A stretch of DNA of 64,000 nucleotides from Argopecten irradians (GCF_041381155.1 NC_091135.1:6315620-6379619), one strand, 5' to 3'; shown: positions 25,301-37,010, counted from the stretch's first letter. The notes: a model not told the origin generated them from the sequence alone. Program-made: numbers and translations.

Positions 25301-27506
25301 ACTGGTTTGATATGCTGAATGTTTTTTTATAATGATGACAACCTTTGATTACCTTAAGAAGACTAGTTTGATATGCTGAACGTTTTTATAACGATCCCAA
25401 ACTATCATTACCTGAGAATACTGGTTTGATATGCTGAACGTTTTTATTACGATGACAACCTATGATTACCTTAAGAAGACTGCGGTACTCGGCAGGAACA
25501 CACGTCGTGTAGTCTGAACGCTCCATCTGTGACGTAGGGTCTACCCACCACGTACTGTTTATGGTACACTGTTTAGTTACCTTAGCTGGAATCAAAGTCA
25601 ATCTTTAAATTATTTAATCTCAAAATATCATCGAAGATAAAACACATACACATTCATATTTATATAACATATCGATTCAGACCAATGTGCAGATCTATTA
25701 AAACGTAGACGGGAAGATATAAAACATGACAATTGATATTCAAAGGTGAATGGAATTATTTCTGATTTGATATATTCCAGTAGTCTAGGAGAAATTGTCC
25801 GGACATTTTTTTCTACGGACAGACAGACAGACAAATTTATTCCAGTACACTCCTATCTTCGCTGTGGAGGTATACTAAATAATTTAACTGCATTCACGAA
25901 ATGAAAAATAATATTAAGGAATGAAAACGTAAAAAAAATCGTTGCGAAAATTAATTGATTTTCAAGAGTATTGTTAGACGTCATTTAAAAACGTTAACAA
26001 ATCTAGATGGATATGATAACATACGTGGTTATTCCTGGTCATATTTTTTTTTATAAAGTTAGTAAACACCATGATAATGGGACTTTAATAGAAATTGAAA
26101 ATAGATACTTAACGGAGAATAATTCAAAAAAAAAAAATCAAAAAAAATCCCAAAAACTAAGAATTCAACCTAAACGCATGCTGGGACAGTTGCGAGTGTT
26201 TTTTTAATCATGCTGAATCGCTTCGTGAAACCATTACGCGTATAATAGCAATGTATTTTCACTAATGCTGGTCGTTTTCGTGGGTATGATATTTTCGCGA
26301 TTTCGCCGGTCGTTTCTATGATCATAAACATTTGAAACCGCTAAAATACCTAAACCGCTAATGTTTTGTCCCACGTTAAAGAGAGGTTATACGGTACAAA
26401 TTTCCCTTCTATCGTCTTCGTTTTTTTGTTTTTTGTTTTTGTTTTTTTTTGCTATCACGTGGTTAGCTTGTTTGTGCTTTTACCAACTAATACCTTATAA
26501 AAATGTTTCCACTATTGCGTACATAACTCGATCAATAAGCAGATATTTGCAACAATAAACTTACATTTTCGTTATAAAAGTAATTTTAACGAAAACTATT
26601 CATGTGTATTATAAAAAGATTATTTTACGATGCAACTACAAAATAATATATTTCATGATAGTAATATTAAAATTTCAGCGATAATTTCGATATAAAATTC
26701 GTTTTACTTACGTTTTAACTCCAAAATAATATATTTCAAAAATGATGGACAGACTTGGTTTGTTGTGGTGCCTTTTTCCGTATAATCCCAACATGTCCAC
26801 CCGTCCCACGTCTGTGGACACTGCGCATGTCCGGGATTTCTAGGATTTTCCAGTTGCTTTTCACAACACTTCCAAGCGTCTGAACAACACCGACTCCAGT
26901 CATTGCAGTCATACTGCTCGCCAGTGATCGTCCTACACACCTCATTCATACTGGTCTTGTTGTTAATGTCGGGAAATGTATAAATCCTTTCTTTTTTATT
27001 AAGTAGATATGTAATGCTTTCATTTTTGTAGATATACTTTCCTGTCCGAAATACAGGGTTCCTTATAAAAAGGTATAGATAGCACTCAGAACAGGTAGAG
27101 ATACGGTAGTGATATGTACTTCGGAATAAACCTCGGTCTCGGCAATATTTTGGTTGTAAATCTAGACTTGTTACAGGTTGTTTCGTTTTCGTCGTATCCA
27201 AGGAAACGGCCAACTGAAGAAAAAAACCAACAAGATTATTTCTTTTAGAATTAACTTCAATAAGTCAACAGATGATGAAAAAAATAAATTAGAGAGAAAA
27301 CTACATCACTGATAAATGATAATAACTGTTTCTATGTATGATGTAATGAAGAATATAATAGTCATCAATAAAATAAAAATGCATTTGATCTAACAAATGT
27401 GTTATGCAAAAAGCGTTTATCCACTTTGGATTATAGAACATACCTTGAGGAAACTGAAGAAAATGACTTGACAGAGAATATATCGTCGGTTTCCAGCTGT
27501 CCCCAT
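13921..27506 (-). CDS. secretin-family (class B1) peptide-hormone receptor, 12 coding exons, complete
   Basis: Plasma-membrane G protein-coupled receptor for a peptide hormone, 630 aa when joined. Exons: 27506-27444, 27213-26712, 25585-25470, 21305-21214, 20245-20095, 19258-19108, 18395-18335, 18036-17955, 16877-16795, 15401-15266, 14918-14877, 14334-13921; every junction is GT-AG and phases agree. Residues 1-26 look like a signal peptide split by intron 1. The hormone-binding domain (about 114-217) has the hallmark CPxTWDGWxCW at 153-163 with C176, C195 and C217. TM1 is in exon 4, TM2 in exon 5 (IHIHLF), TM3 in exon 6 with FWMLCEGFFLH, TM4 in exons 6-7 (GWGCP), TM5 in exons 8-9, TM6 in exon 10 (LVPLFGVH) and TM7 in exons 10-11 (YCYFNGE). 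The 137-residue last exon is a Ser/Asn-rich tail. The extracellular part is long and has extra cysteines (C45, C62, C65). TWDGW plus FWMLCEG recall calcitonin receptors, but a PDF-type or orphan invertebrate receptor is equally possible. An acceptor just 5' of the ATG (TTATTCAG) implies an upstream non-coding exon. Confidence 0.93.
15404..15823. repeat. AG-free minisatellite ending at the exon 10 acceptor
   Basis: About 12-13 units of roughly 31-35 bp (core GGTAAATATAGGTCAATAGT plus ACCAACAAT) occupy the 3' end of the intron before exon 10 of the class B receptor. Read in the gene's direction (minus), the zone from the acceptor AG back to 15824 contains no AG dinucleotide, and each standard unit carries TATTGAC, which fits a branch-point consensus. 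The array runs to within about 10 bases of the splice site. Confidence 0.93.
16311..16340. repeat. poly(A) tract
   Basis: Uninterrupted run of about 30 A in an intron of the class B receptor. No adjacent retroposon body was recognised on its 5' side. Confidence 0.9.
16481..16702 (-). mobile_element. SINE family 1, full copy in receptor intron
   Basis: Read on the minus strand: a tRNA-like head (box A within GGTGGCCGAGTGGTTAAG, Ser/Leu-like), a weakened box B, a conserved body with the CCACCTCAGGG and GGTTTTTCTCTGGTTACTTC blocks, and a tail TTAATAGGACGTAAAACC followed by AATAAAACC-type repeats. It lies between exons 9 and 10 of the receptor, same strand as the gene. It is a retroposed element rather than a tRNA gene, because the tRNA 3' half is not preserved. 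Confidence 0.9.
17462..17822. mobile_element. hairpin-ended repeat element (H1)
   Basis: About 360 bp. A part with GGCGTCGCCGTTTGTAACG and GATTGGCTGAGATGACGGCG is followed by a terminal hairpin whose arms (AAGGATTAATTTGAATAGAT ... TTAATCCTT) enclose AAACCGCTTCGCAGTTTA. An inverted second copy lies at 23529-23876. It sits in the intron between exons 8 and 9 of the class B receptor. Confidence 0.8.
20519..20637. repeat. near-perfect palindrome
   Basis: TCCGTCTGACGCAATCG at the left is the reverse complement of CCGATTGCGTCTGACGGA at the right. The arms are about 50 bp, continuing through TCTCGGAG and CTTCGGAAATAT to a centre ATATAT. It lies just 5' (in gene sense) of exon 5 of the class B receptor. 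Confidence 0.9.
20638..20885. repeat. tandem duplication of about 150 bp
   Basis: The block beginning GGTAAGTAACTCT, then TATCCCGTGTAAAGGCAA and CTTGGCAATATACCG (20640-20735), returns as GGAAGTAACTCTGATATATC, CCAGTGTAAAGGCAACAA and CTTGGCAATATACCG (20794-20881). The second copy also repeats TCCGTCTGACGGAG from the palindrome end, so palindrome and repeat form one element. Confidence 0.7.
21122..21150. repeat. AAAT microsatellite
   Basis: Seven or so copies of AAAT (TAAATAAATAAA pattern) directly after a C-rich run, in the intron just 3' (in gene sense) of exon 4. Confidence 0.9.
21620..22012. mobile_element. hairpin-ended repeat element (H3)
   Basis: A unique part with TTATGACGTCACAATAG is followed by a long hairpin at 21861-22008. 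The arms, for example TTTCATCGGGGTATGA, return inverted as TCATACCCCGATGAAA around AATCGCTACGCGGATTC. It is the same architecture as H1 and H2 with unrelated sequence. Confidence 0.8.
22732..23099. mobile_element. MITE family A, full copy 2
   Basis: Terminal repeats TTAAAGATGCTCCCCCGCCG and CAGCGGTGGAGCATCTTTAA enclose about 370 bp matching 3170-3532 throughout in inverted order. It lies in the intron between exons 3 and 4 of the class B receptor. The ends sit on TTAA. Confidence 0.85.
23529..23876. mobile_element. hairpin-ended repeat element (H1), inverted copy
   Basis: The same sequence as 17462-17822 in opposite orientation. The hairpin (AAGGATTAACTTGAATAGAT and inverted partner) surrounds AAACCGCGAAGCGGCTTA, followed by the TCAGCCAATCAGAAGCAACG part. 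Two copies in opposite orientation within one gene's introns could pair in the transcript. Confidence 0.8.
24583..24860 (+). mobile_element. SINE family 2, full-length or nearly so
   Basis: The tRNA-like head TAGTTGAGCGCTCGCCTC and box B GGGTTCTGTCCCCTGGCC are followed by the body GGAGTGGGACGACTGG and GCGGTATACTTC. Opposite in direction to the receptor gene that contains it. Confidence 0.8.
24950..25483. repeat. nine-unit minisatellite carrying copies of the exon 3 splice donor
   Basis: Units of 58-60 bp (core TTTGATATGCTGAACGTTTT, then GATTACCTTAAGAAGACTGG) run up to and into exon 3 of the class B receptor. In gene sense the last 12 or so exon bases and the donor (CTTCTTAAG|GTAATC) are part of the unit. 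Seven of the eight downstream copies keep a GTAAT donor core, for example CTCAG|GTAATG and CTTAG|GTAATG. Confidence 0.93.
26268..26397. repeat. dispersed repeat rich in TTTTCGCG
   Basis: GATATTTTCGCGATTTCGC, CCGCTAAAA and TTATACGGTA reappear in similar order at 29885-30122. It is a dispersed element of unknown class in intron 2 of the class B receptor. Confidence 0.55.
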
Positions 27507-28919
27507 TCTGAGTTGTCTTTGCAAAAACATCACTGAATAATTTAAATCAACACAATGTGAATGCATTCTGTATTTGCATATTACAGAGTTATCTGCCCTT
27601 GTGGGGTTGTACGAATTGTTACGTCACGTTGTTATGAGTGTAACGTCATACTTTCCTGATAAACGCAACATAATTTTGATAACAAAGTAGTGACGTCACA
27701 ATCGATACGTGTACCTACTCGCAAGGGCGATAAGTCTATAATATGCAAGGACGGAATTATGCCATTGGAAAACAATTTAACTGAACTTTAATTATTCGAA
27801 AACCCCGTCAGGTGTACTGAAACTTAATGAGAAACTTAGATACAACACTGAAATCTTTTAAGAAGATAGGGTGTTGTAAAACCACTCGTTATTCAGATAT
27901 TTATGTAAATGATGAAGTAAAAAAGCTCGTTTAAGGTTTCAATTTATTATATAAGATTGTTTGGTAAATATACATTTTCAGAGTCAAAATCTCAAAATAT
28001 ATCTAGAATGTGCATATCTGAAAGGGACAGGGAGTTCCACTGCATTGCTGTAGAGAATCTGCATTAGAATTATAGATACGAGTAATATATTTTACTTGCA
28101 AGACTGAATATATAGTAATACGGGGTTTCAAGATATCCAAACGACCTATATAAAGCACGATTTACCGTCGAATAGTCTTACCATCTGGTATTGTCACGTC
28201 TCAAAAATCACGTCAAAATATGACGTCACAATCAACGAAGGTGAGACTAAAACGTACTTTACCCTTGTATTCCATTTTATGACCCAACACGCGTGATTGT
28301 TTCAACCAATACTTTTGTGACCCAGTTTTATGACCAATCTAATGTAGGCAATAACACCTTGTTTTAAAACCAAAAGCAGACAGCACTTAAAGGATACCTT
28401 CAACTATATTTTCAGACCATATGGATCCATTGTCAATTTGAATTTGACATTCGCTACGATTAGGCATGTTGGTGTGTTTGATAAATTACGAAACTGTAAC
28501 GAAATACCACATAAAACAATGGTGCACGTGTACCGAACGTTGTTAGAGGTCTCGTGTCAGCGAGGTTATCCGGATCTACTGGTAAACAGAAGCAAATTTA
28601 GCTATTTTGTTATTTTAATACCACAACGTCGGAATCCATGAACGATAAGGCCAGAAATTAAACTTCCGCGCAGGGATATAATCCCAAATATAGAAGCCTG
28701 AGTGACACTTGACGAGAGGACAGGGACAGTATGATACTACAGTGACTTGTAGGTATACTGTGTATTGTTTTGAACGTCATTCAAATCATTCATAAAATAT
28801 CAAATAATACACCTAGAGACGACATCCTGATTGGTCAGTCGGGTAAACGCTCTAGCTATTATCTCCCCTGTTATATGTCAATGGTTGATTGGGTTTACCG
28901 TTCGTTTAACAGCTAACGT
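27507..28919. other. upstream flank of the class B receptor, no gene seen
   Basis: It starts with the 5' untranslated sequence of the receptor, with an acceptor-like TTATTCAG at about 27540 in gene sense. Beyond it no exon was found. Several GACGTCA-type sites occur (27620-27700, 28200-28230), which could be cAMP-response-like or parts of old repeats. Confidence 0.4.
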
Positions 28920-29139
28920 CATTTATTGGTTTTATGGGTTTAACGTCCTATTAACAGCCAGGGTCATTTAATGACGTGCCAGGTTTGTTGGTGGAGGAAA
29001 GCCGGAGTATCCGGAGAAAATCCACGACCAGCGGTCAGTACCAAGCAACTGCCCCACATGGGGTTCGAACTCGCATCCCAGAAGTGGAGGGCTTGTGGTA
29101 ATATGACGGGACATCTTAACGACTCGGCCACCGCGGCCT
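28920..29139 (-). mobile_element. SINE family 1, full copy
   Basis: Same order as 16481-16702. The minus-strand head GCCGCGGTGGCCGAGTCGTT, box B GTTCGAACCCC, the GGCTTTCCTCCACC block and the tail TTAATAGGACGTTAAACCC are all present. The box B here is intact. Confidence 0.9.
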
Positions 29140-29224
29140 CGAAAAAGTCATTTAAGGACGGCCCTTGTTATGAATATTCACGTACATCATATAGATACAT
29201 TGCATACATTGTAGCAATAATTCG

Positions 29225-29400
29225 ATTAGTTTATTATGTAGAACGTCATATTAATAGTCAGTGTCATTCAAGAACGTGCCATGTTCAGAGGACAAAGGAA
29301 AGCAGGAGTACCCGAAGAAAAATCGGCATGTGACATCCACATAGGATTGCGGTCCAGAGCTGGAGTCCTGGTGGTAATGTTTCGGTACAACAGCGATCCC
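29225..29400 (-). mobile_element. SINE family 1, degraded copy
   Basis: ATATTAATAGTCAGTGTCAT, AACGTGCCATG, GGAGTACCCG and CTGGAGTCCTGGTGGTAATG follow the SINE order with many changes. An older insertion next to the copy at 28920-29139. Confidence 0.65.
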
Positions 29401-29884
29401 AACGAAACAGTGAAATTATATTCATTCTAATAAGGCATAAAAAGTTAGCGTACATATATATTATTGACATAATAAAAAGAGCGTACATATATTATTTATT
29501 TATCTTGAAGACTACTTCTATCAATATGGTCTTATTGTGAAATGAACTGTTTGGAAATGTACATTTCATTTTTACCTGTAATATGACATGTTAGTGAATC
29601 GGATGTCTGTCTCCATCGAAAGAGGTAAAAAGCTCTAAATGATGTGGATATGGAGATAAGAGGATTTAAACAACCTATAGACTTCCTGGTGATTAATTAC
29701 AGATACTATGAAATCATTCTACATGTGTAGTTAAACAAAAAACGTTTTTTTTGACATGTGTCTGGGACCTGTTTAAGATAGCAGTGTACAGTACGTCCGA
29801 CTGGCCATGGATGATATTTTTATTAAGCAGATAATCCCTGGTTTAATATATGCATGCTATATATCAATATATCAGTATATAGAT

Positions 29885-30122
29885 AATTTTACACAGGCTT
29901 TATAGCCGGTTATTTTCGCGGGGATGATATTTTCGCGACCTCGCGGCACATTGCTAGGATCACGAAAATTTGATCCGCGAAATGATGAGAAATGGTTGAA
30001 TGATATCTGCCTTTAAAATCCATATATATATATATACAATTGCTAACATATGATTTTCTCGTTTTTGTCATCAAATCGCTAAAACTTTGGTCCGTGAAAA
30101 TATACACCGTTTATACGGTATT
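29885..30122. repeat. dispersed repeat rich in TTTTCGCG, second copy
   Basis: GATATTTTCGCGACCTCGCG, then AAATCGCTAAAAC and TTTATACGGTA, matching the elements at 26268-26397 in order. A TATATA microsatellite is inside it. Confidence 0.55.
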
Positions 30123-30420
30123 TGCCTAAAGAAATCTAAAAAAAAATGGGTTAGAGATTAATAGTTTAGAGGGTATCCGAATGAGCATGTAAGCAGAAAA
30201 CCATAATATTGCATCTGCGGAAAATGATACCTGCGGCACGAGGTTCGATTGCTCAAATGTTTAACCTATATCGAAATATGTTCATTTCTGCCATCTGTTA
30301 TCGCGATGTTATCGCAATGTTTGGTTTAACTAAACTGTTTAAGAGAAATTATCTATCTAGAGGGTGTATACTTTTGGGTTAAATAATATTACAATTTACC
30401 TAAACATTTGATTCTAATTA

Positions 30421-31715
30421 TTATTGATAGCAAATATTTCATTTCGTTTTACAAATTCTAGCAATTGGGGTTATGAAAACAGCACAGGAAGCATTTTTTC
30501 TCGCTTTTGCTCTGATTTTTACCGAATATTATTTTATATTAAATCCTTCTTTACCCATCTCTATCCAGCGCGGTTGTCGTCAGGGGGATCCGATCGCCCC
30601 ATACATTTTTATACTTTGCGTCGAAATATTAGCTGCTAGAATTAGGTTAAAAATCGAAATAAAAGGTATCCAAATTGATAATGTAGACATCTTGAACTTA
30701 CAATACGCTGATGATACAGGCCTGATACTAGATGGATTAGAGAGATCATTAATTGAGTCAATAAATGAACTAAACAATTTTGCTAATATATCAGGACTTC
30801 ATGTCAACACCAGCAAAACACAGGTAGTATGGATAGGAAGCAAAAAGTACAGCGAAGAAAAGTTTTTTCCGGAATATAACCTTTTATTGGGTAGAAATAA
30901 ATTCTGTTTTTTAGGAATTGAGTTATCGGTCAATTTTAGTGAGATTCCAAAAATGAATTTTGATAAAAAAATTGTAAAATTAAAATCAATACTTAACATG
31001 TGGAAAAGACGTAGACTAACTCCAATAGGAAGAATCAAGATAATTAAATCTTTACTTTACCCATCAGACAAGCTTCTTTCAAATTTAAACTCTCTCCTAT
31101 TTGAATTTCTTTTGGACAGTTAATCTCATAAAATAAAAAAAGATGTTATTATTCAGAACTATAAGGAAGGGGACTGAAAATGATAGATGTGAAAACCTTC
31201 ATAGACTCTCTAAAACTAGGTTGGATAAGGAGAACTTTGTATTCTACAGGGTACAGGGAAGTGGAAATCACTAATACATTACTGTATAAATATGGATAAA
31301 ATGTGGAAATGAATATATTTACATCCTAGTCCAATTTGTACATTATGTAACAGGGAAAGAGAAACACTAGTACATTGTCTGTGGGAATGTACTAAAGTCC
31401 AAACACTTTTTGAGAATTTTGATTATTTACTTGAAATCTTGTTTATCCCCTTCTTAATGAATAAAGACACACTTCTCTTTGGGGGTAATCTCACCACATG
31501 CTAATATTGCTGATAATGAAATCTTATTTATTATTAAGCACTATATTTACAAAACAAAATCTCTCCATAAAACTCTCAATATAAATGAAATTTTAAATGT
31601 GTATATAAAAGATTACTATAGTATCCAGAAATATATAGTTTTTAATAAAAGTGATACTTTTCAAAAGAAATTTGAAAATGATTGGAAAAAATGGTTACCA
31701 TTGCTAGTAATATGA
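30421..31715 (+). mobile_element. LINE (non-LTR retrotransposon) 3' fragment of ORF2
   Basis: An open frame at 30473-31123 (216 aa) encodes the heart of a LINE reverse transcriptase: RGCRQGDP at residues 33-40, catalytic YADD at 78-81, FLGI near 147 and the thumb-like segment LNMWKRRRLTPIGRIK. Downstream, in shifted frames, are YKEGGLKMIDVK (about 31160-31195) and a C-terminal zinc-knuckle-like CTLCNREREtLVHC (31337-31380, ending in WEC), then a last open stretch to 31711. The 5' two-thirds (endonuclease, start of RT) is missing and at least two frameshifts or stops are present, so it is a dead 5'-truncated copy. The RGCRQGDP and GGL motifs suggest the L1/Tx1 group, with modest confidence. 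Confidence 0.85.
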
Positions 31716-32869
31716 TATTTTTGTTTGTTTTTGTTTTTTTTGTTTGTTTGTTTTTTTTTTAGATAAATTCCTCATATCCGTAGTTTATATATCCATACCC
31801 TGGCAAAGCACCAAATATTTTGGGAGGTCTCTGATCACACATTATTTTCTTTCTCTTTTTTCCCATTAGCTATGAAATCCCTCTAAAAATATGATAGTCG
31901 TTGTGTAATACAGTGTATACATAGGTAATACAGTAGTCCCACCTCTTTCTTCTTCTGTCTGTTTATTTTGTCCTTATGTCCATCCATTTTACCAGTTGTC
32001 ATTCTGACACTACACATGCATTGTTAGTTTGTTCAATCCTGTCTGTCTACAGTTTTCAGTGTCTGTCTGTCTGCACTTCCTGTCCATCCCATGTGTTTGT
32101 GTGTCAATACATGTTGTGTACATTGTAGTTTGTTTTGTTTATCTGTCTGTCGTCTTCACTTTTTTGTATCGTTACCTACCATTAATTTGTGTCCGAATTT
32201 GTCCTTCTAATTAAATTATTAATGTTTATCAATACAGTTTGTATTTATCTAATTTGTTTTGATATGAACATGTTATTTAATTTACATCTTAGCTTTCTTT
32301 CTTACATTTGGTAAAGAATACTAGTATTGTAAATAATAATTGTTGTTGTATTTCAACTACAATGTAGATACGGACACCAGATAAACAATCATGTATTGTC
32401 CTTATAATATATACATAATTATTTATTGTTATATCCATATTCCATATGTTATTTAAAGGAGTGTAGTGTTGTTTGATTTCATGCTTCTTTTGGATTTTTC
32501 CTCCCTTATATTTACTGCAACACCTTATTTAAACGTCTATTCTCTTTTCTAAATCATATTGGTTCCTGCATGTACACCATATCCCTAAATTGAGATATGT
32601 ATTCCACATAACTGCAACAACGATTTAAAACAAGAGAATAGAGAAACTGAGTGACATCTATTGTGTTATAGCATGCTGTTTTGATATAAAAAATACTTCC
32701 AGTAGTTTTAGAATCATTTTATGCAAAAGAAACAAAACACGTACATGCCTCATTTTTACTTCAAAATTTGAAATAATTTAACTGAAACTCAACCTTAGCC
32801 TATCCTTTATATGTTATATATTTATTTTACTTGTAATTTGGAAACATCGTAGAAACAAGACCTCCACAA

Positions 32870-33001
32870 GAAGCTCAAGCTTTTCAACGGTGATAATGGT
32901 GTAAAGTAAGTAATCTTTGTAATTGAAGAAAATGCTAAATCATCAGCTCCTGTTTTTGATAGAGAATACTTACCATTCGTCGGCGGTGGAGCATCTTTTA
33001 A
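32870..33001. mobile_element. MITE family A, partial copy
   Basis: Only one end is present: CTCAAGCTTTTCAACGGTGA through to CGGCGGTGGAGCATCTTTTA plus A, matching the right end of the copy at 22732-23099. The terminus sits on TTAA. Confidence 0.8.
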
Positions 33002-35067
33002 TGACCCTGACTATTCATAGGCATCGAACTAATAAAACCAACCATATCTTATATGACCTTAGTTGTTACAGTGTACAGATATATAAAAACCTTATTAAAC
33101 TCAATCGCCTAATTCATGGTTCGGATGTTCAAAGCATGATTAGCTTAATCTCATGATTATTGAAATTTTCATTTCTCATTTACTGCAAAATTTTTAATCA
33201 TATCTTAACTAAAATCAGCAAGTAAATAAAGAATGGAGTTCTTAGAATTCTTGTTAAATTTTATAAAATTCGTATTACCAGAAATGATTTTATCTTGATT
33301 TGAAAATGTCGGTATACTGTGAATAGCCTAATCGCCTTTTGAACAATTTGGTCCGGGTGCATTTTTTTTGTTATTTTATATTTATCGACATTGCTCACTG
33401 TCTTATAGGGAATATTTCGATTAACGGACGAATGTATAAAAGTCGGGATATAACGTCAGAGCGTTTTAAAGTGTTAAAACGGACCGATTACTCAATGATA
33501 AGGTCACTTATGTTACACTGCTGCTTGCCTTCTTGTGAATTAATAACAGGTCTTCAATTAAAATCGTTTTAGAACCGAGCAACGCCCCATCAAGGGTGTT
33601 ACCTAATATATGTTTTAGGCAAATGGTCAGTAAACCATGCTCTTAATCACATGCAGGTTATTTGCAGAAAATGCATCACATCAAAGGGAGCCACAATGGA
33701 AGCGGATTTGTCAGGGGTGTAATTAATGTGTTGGAAGGCTTTCACGCGCTAAGTGTTGACTAATAGTCGGTCATTTAGTAAACACACTCCGGATTGGTTG
33801 TTAGATATATCAACGCTATTTTATAACACCTAGGATTGTATAATCATGATAAGGTTTTAACAGGTGGAAAAACTAACAAAAGTTATCTATAAAAGTTACC
33901 AGGTTCAGTTAGTGCATTAGTTTCAGAAGTATGAGTTATTGGAATAAATATTATATCTAATCCATCCAAATTCATAGTTCCCATTTAAACGTAGAAGATA
34001 GCTGAATAGTTTTCATTTTAAAGAGATGGAGAAACAGATAATATGCTTGTTGAATATTATAACTATACTTAAATTTAAAAATGATGTTAGGATCTTCAGA
34101 AAATCCCATTAAGGTACTTATTGTGATTAATTATCCAATTCCATGCAATTAATAGGTTGAAAGCCTTATTATTACAGTATTAAAAGCAAAATTATGATAT
34201 GTCTCCGCTACAATTTTCTCGCATTTTCTAAAATGAAATTCACAGTATATTTTTCATGAGTTTTACCAAAATTATTTTATCATCGAAGTGATTTTATTTT
34301 GATGTTGATGATCCTAAATATTAAGATGAATTAATTAAAGAGTTATCTAAAGGTAAACGTTTCAAATGTGGCTTTTTGTGAAGACTTTTCATGATTGGTT
34401 TCGATTTAAAAGTTAAAATATCATTATATTTTATGGATGACAACTACACGGTATTTTTATATTCTTCAATCATTTTGTAATATTTCAATAAATCTAGCTA
34501 AGTTACAGACAAAGTATGTTTTTTGGCATTAACAGAAAAACTAAAGCGATCTCAAAGTTTCTATTGTATTTTGCCGGAAAGGATATTTTCGATGAAAGAA
34601 AGGGACAATTGAACTTCAATAAATAATGTACATGAAATTTGATTAAAATCGCTTATGAGCCTATGTGGTTAACTTGCATAATTAATATATTAATTTATTT
34701 CAATGCATCTATTTATTTTGAATTTTCATTCAATTAATGTATTTTATGTCTCTACTTTTTTCATTATTAGACGCTTCAGCATAAGAATTTTAAGATGTAA
34801 AGGATATTTTCCTCTTGGTCATTATGTAAAAGACCATCTAATTTATGCAGATTTCCTAGCATGTAACATCATTCGAAATATGATAAAAATGATTTCATTC
34901 GTTTAAAAACGTCAAAATCAATTTAAATTTATAAAGGATGTTCCAGAATACTATATGGCATTCAAAACATAACCTTTTTTTGTAGTTATATACTGTAGTT
35001 AGTTATATAGCATGAAACTCTATATGACTTCGTTATGACTTAAGATGTAAGAGAGACAAAATGACAA

Positions 35068-35122
35068 AATGACCCCCCCCCTCCCCCACCCCCCCCCCCC
35101 AAAAAAAAAAAGAAAAAAAGAA
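35068..35122. repeat. poly(C)/poly(A) tract
   Basis: Runs of up to about 12 C broken by T or A are followed by about 11 A and AGAAAAAAAG. Simple sequence with no gene context. Confidence 0.9.
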
Positions 35123-36810
35123 TAATAAAATGACCCTTGATGGTCGCAATATTGGTTGTTATAAAGATCGCCGAAATCACCGTCTTTTAGCTGTGTACCA
35201 CATTCTATATCAGCTGGGTAAATATTTAAACATATATTTATACATAATAGTACAATGTAGTGTCTAAATTCATGTAGATGTATTAACAGTCTGTATTCCA
35301 AGATGGGTGCCAAAATTGCGACCGATATCTGTTTATAATGTATATATTTTGACTAAGCTGACTTCATGCAAATGACCACCAGTAAATACAGTAACGATTA
35401 ACTATTTTTGTGGAGTTTGATAAGTAGATATTATGATTTTTTTTTAAATCTGAAAATGTGCCACCAAGCTGAATTGTAAGATGTCCGCAATTATTTTATT
35501 GTATCAGTAACGTGACATGTGTTACAGAGGCTTTGGAAACATTCCTGTTCACACAATTACTGTTTTGATATAAAAAGGTACTTTTAGTAGTTAAAGAACT
35601 ATTTCCATTAATAAAGTCTTTAGGATAGTGAATCATTATTGTATATTTTTTGGAAAAAAAAAACAATAAAGACAATACTAAATACATGCTTTTTTAATAA
35701 TGCTGCTGAATATATAAAAAAACAAAATACATATGTTGAAATAGTTCATTAGGAAAAAACTACAAATTTTTTGCTATGAGGAACCGATCATCATTACGCA
35801 AGAACCACAACACATTGTATATATTTACTCTCTACAAAACTTACAATAGGATAATGGATATTCCTAAATGTCACTTGGAAGGAAAGGTCAGATATTTTCC
35901 CTTAACTTAAACCTTCGTCTTAACGAAGTTATACACATGCTTCGTTTTTTCTTCAAACATTGAAGTAATTTGACTGAAAATCGACCTTAGCCGTTCCTTT
36001 ATACGCATATTTGACTTGATGTAAAATCAAATCGCCCATTAAAAATATTTCGCAGACTTTCGTCTATTGTTGGAAGTACAAATCAGATAATTACGATATC
36101 TTTGTACTTTGCAGCTGAATACTAGTTATAGTAAGATGGAGGAAATAAGCTAATTGACTTTCGTTAACTATACTTGGTGACAGTGAATAAGCGTATTTGT
36201 TCTTTAGGTAATATGAAATATTTTCTGGATCTACAATAATTTATATTTGAATTTGTACAATTTATGTTAAAGACTAAAAGAGATTTATGTGTTAAATCAA
36301 ATTGGTAATACATTTTGTTGTATTGCAATTGTGGTATAAAATGATTTCTTGGCTAGCTACTATGATGTCCAACATGCTATCAGAATAAAGGTCAAATGAG
36401 AAACCCACAATGAGTTAAAAATTTGGTTTAAACCTACAGAAAAGCGTCATTACTACTAAAAGGATGTTAACACTGAGGAACAAGTACATTGATGCGTTAA
36501 ACTCGTATTTTCGTTTGCGATAACAACATGCTATCATGACGTAAAGGTACTACATGGCGACATACACGAAACTGTCTCTCTTTTGTATTAGCATTCAGCA
36601 TACTAAAACTACAATGCATGCCAAAATAAAAAATAAACATTGCATTGCTTATGATGGACCAGGCACAAAATACATTAATGTATATTTGTATACATATAAT
36701 TTGCATCAATTTATAATCATAAATGTTATATATTGCAGAACGTTCCTTTGACTTTATCTGTACGAACGAAATATTCTAAAAATAAGCAAGTTAATATTGT
36801 AATATTTTAC

Positions 36811-37010
36811 CTGGGTGATTGTTCTATATCTTGGTAGGGTTTATATCGTCTGCTCCATACTTTCACTCCTTTCATCAATACGGGAGACGCCGGACTCCAT
36901 GTTTACATGTTCTCCTTACCGGCAGCTTTCACTGTACGCGATAACCAGTGTTTGCACCGTTCATATCAACACGACAAGAAACGTCGCAGTGACCCCCGAT
37001 ATCAAGCTTA
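36811..37010 (-). other. GC-richer island, possible promoter or first non-coding exon
   Basis: This 200-bp stretch is less AT-rich than its surroundings. On the minus strand it contains two possible donors (GCTGCCG|GTAAGGA near 36917 and ATCACCCAG|GTAAAAT near 36811) and a short 19-codon open frame beginning MESGVSRIDE. It might be the distal 5' exon of the class B receptor, whose start exon at 27506 needs one; this is inference only. Confidence 0.25.

Noticed and set aside
25386-25601. Exon 3 frame extended past its donor into the repeat
   Set aside because: Homology to the hormone-receptor domain stops at the donor and the phase fits exon 4 only if spliced there.
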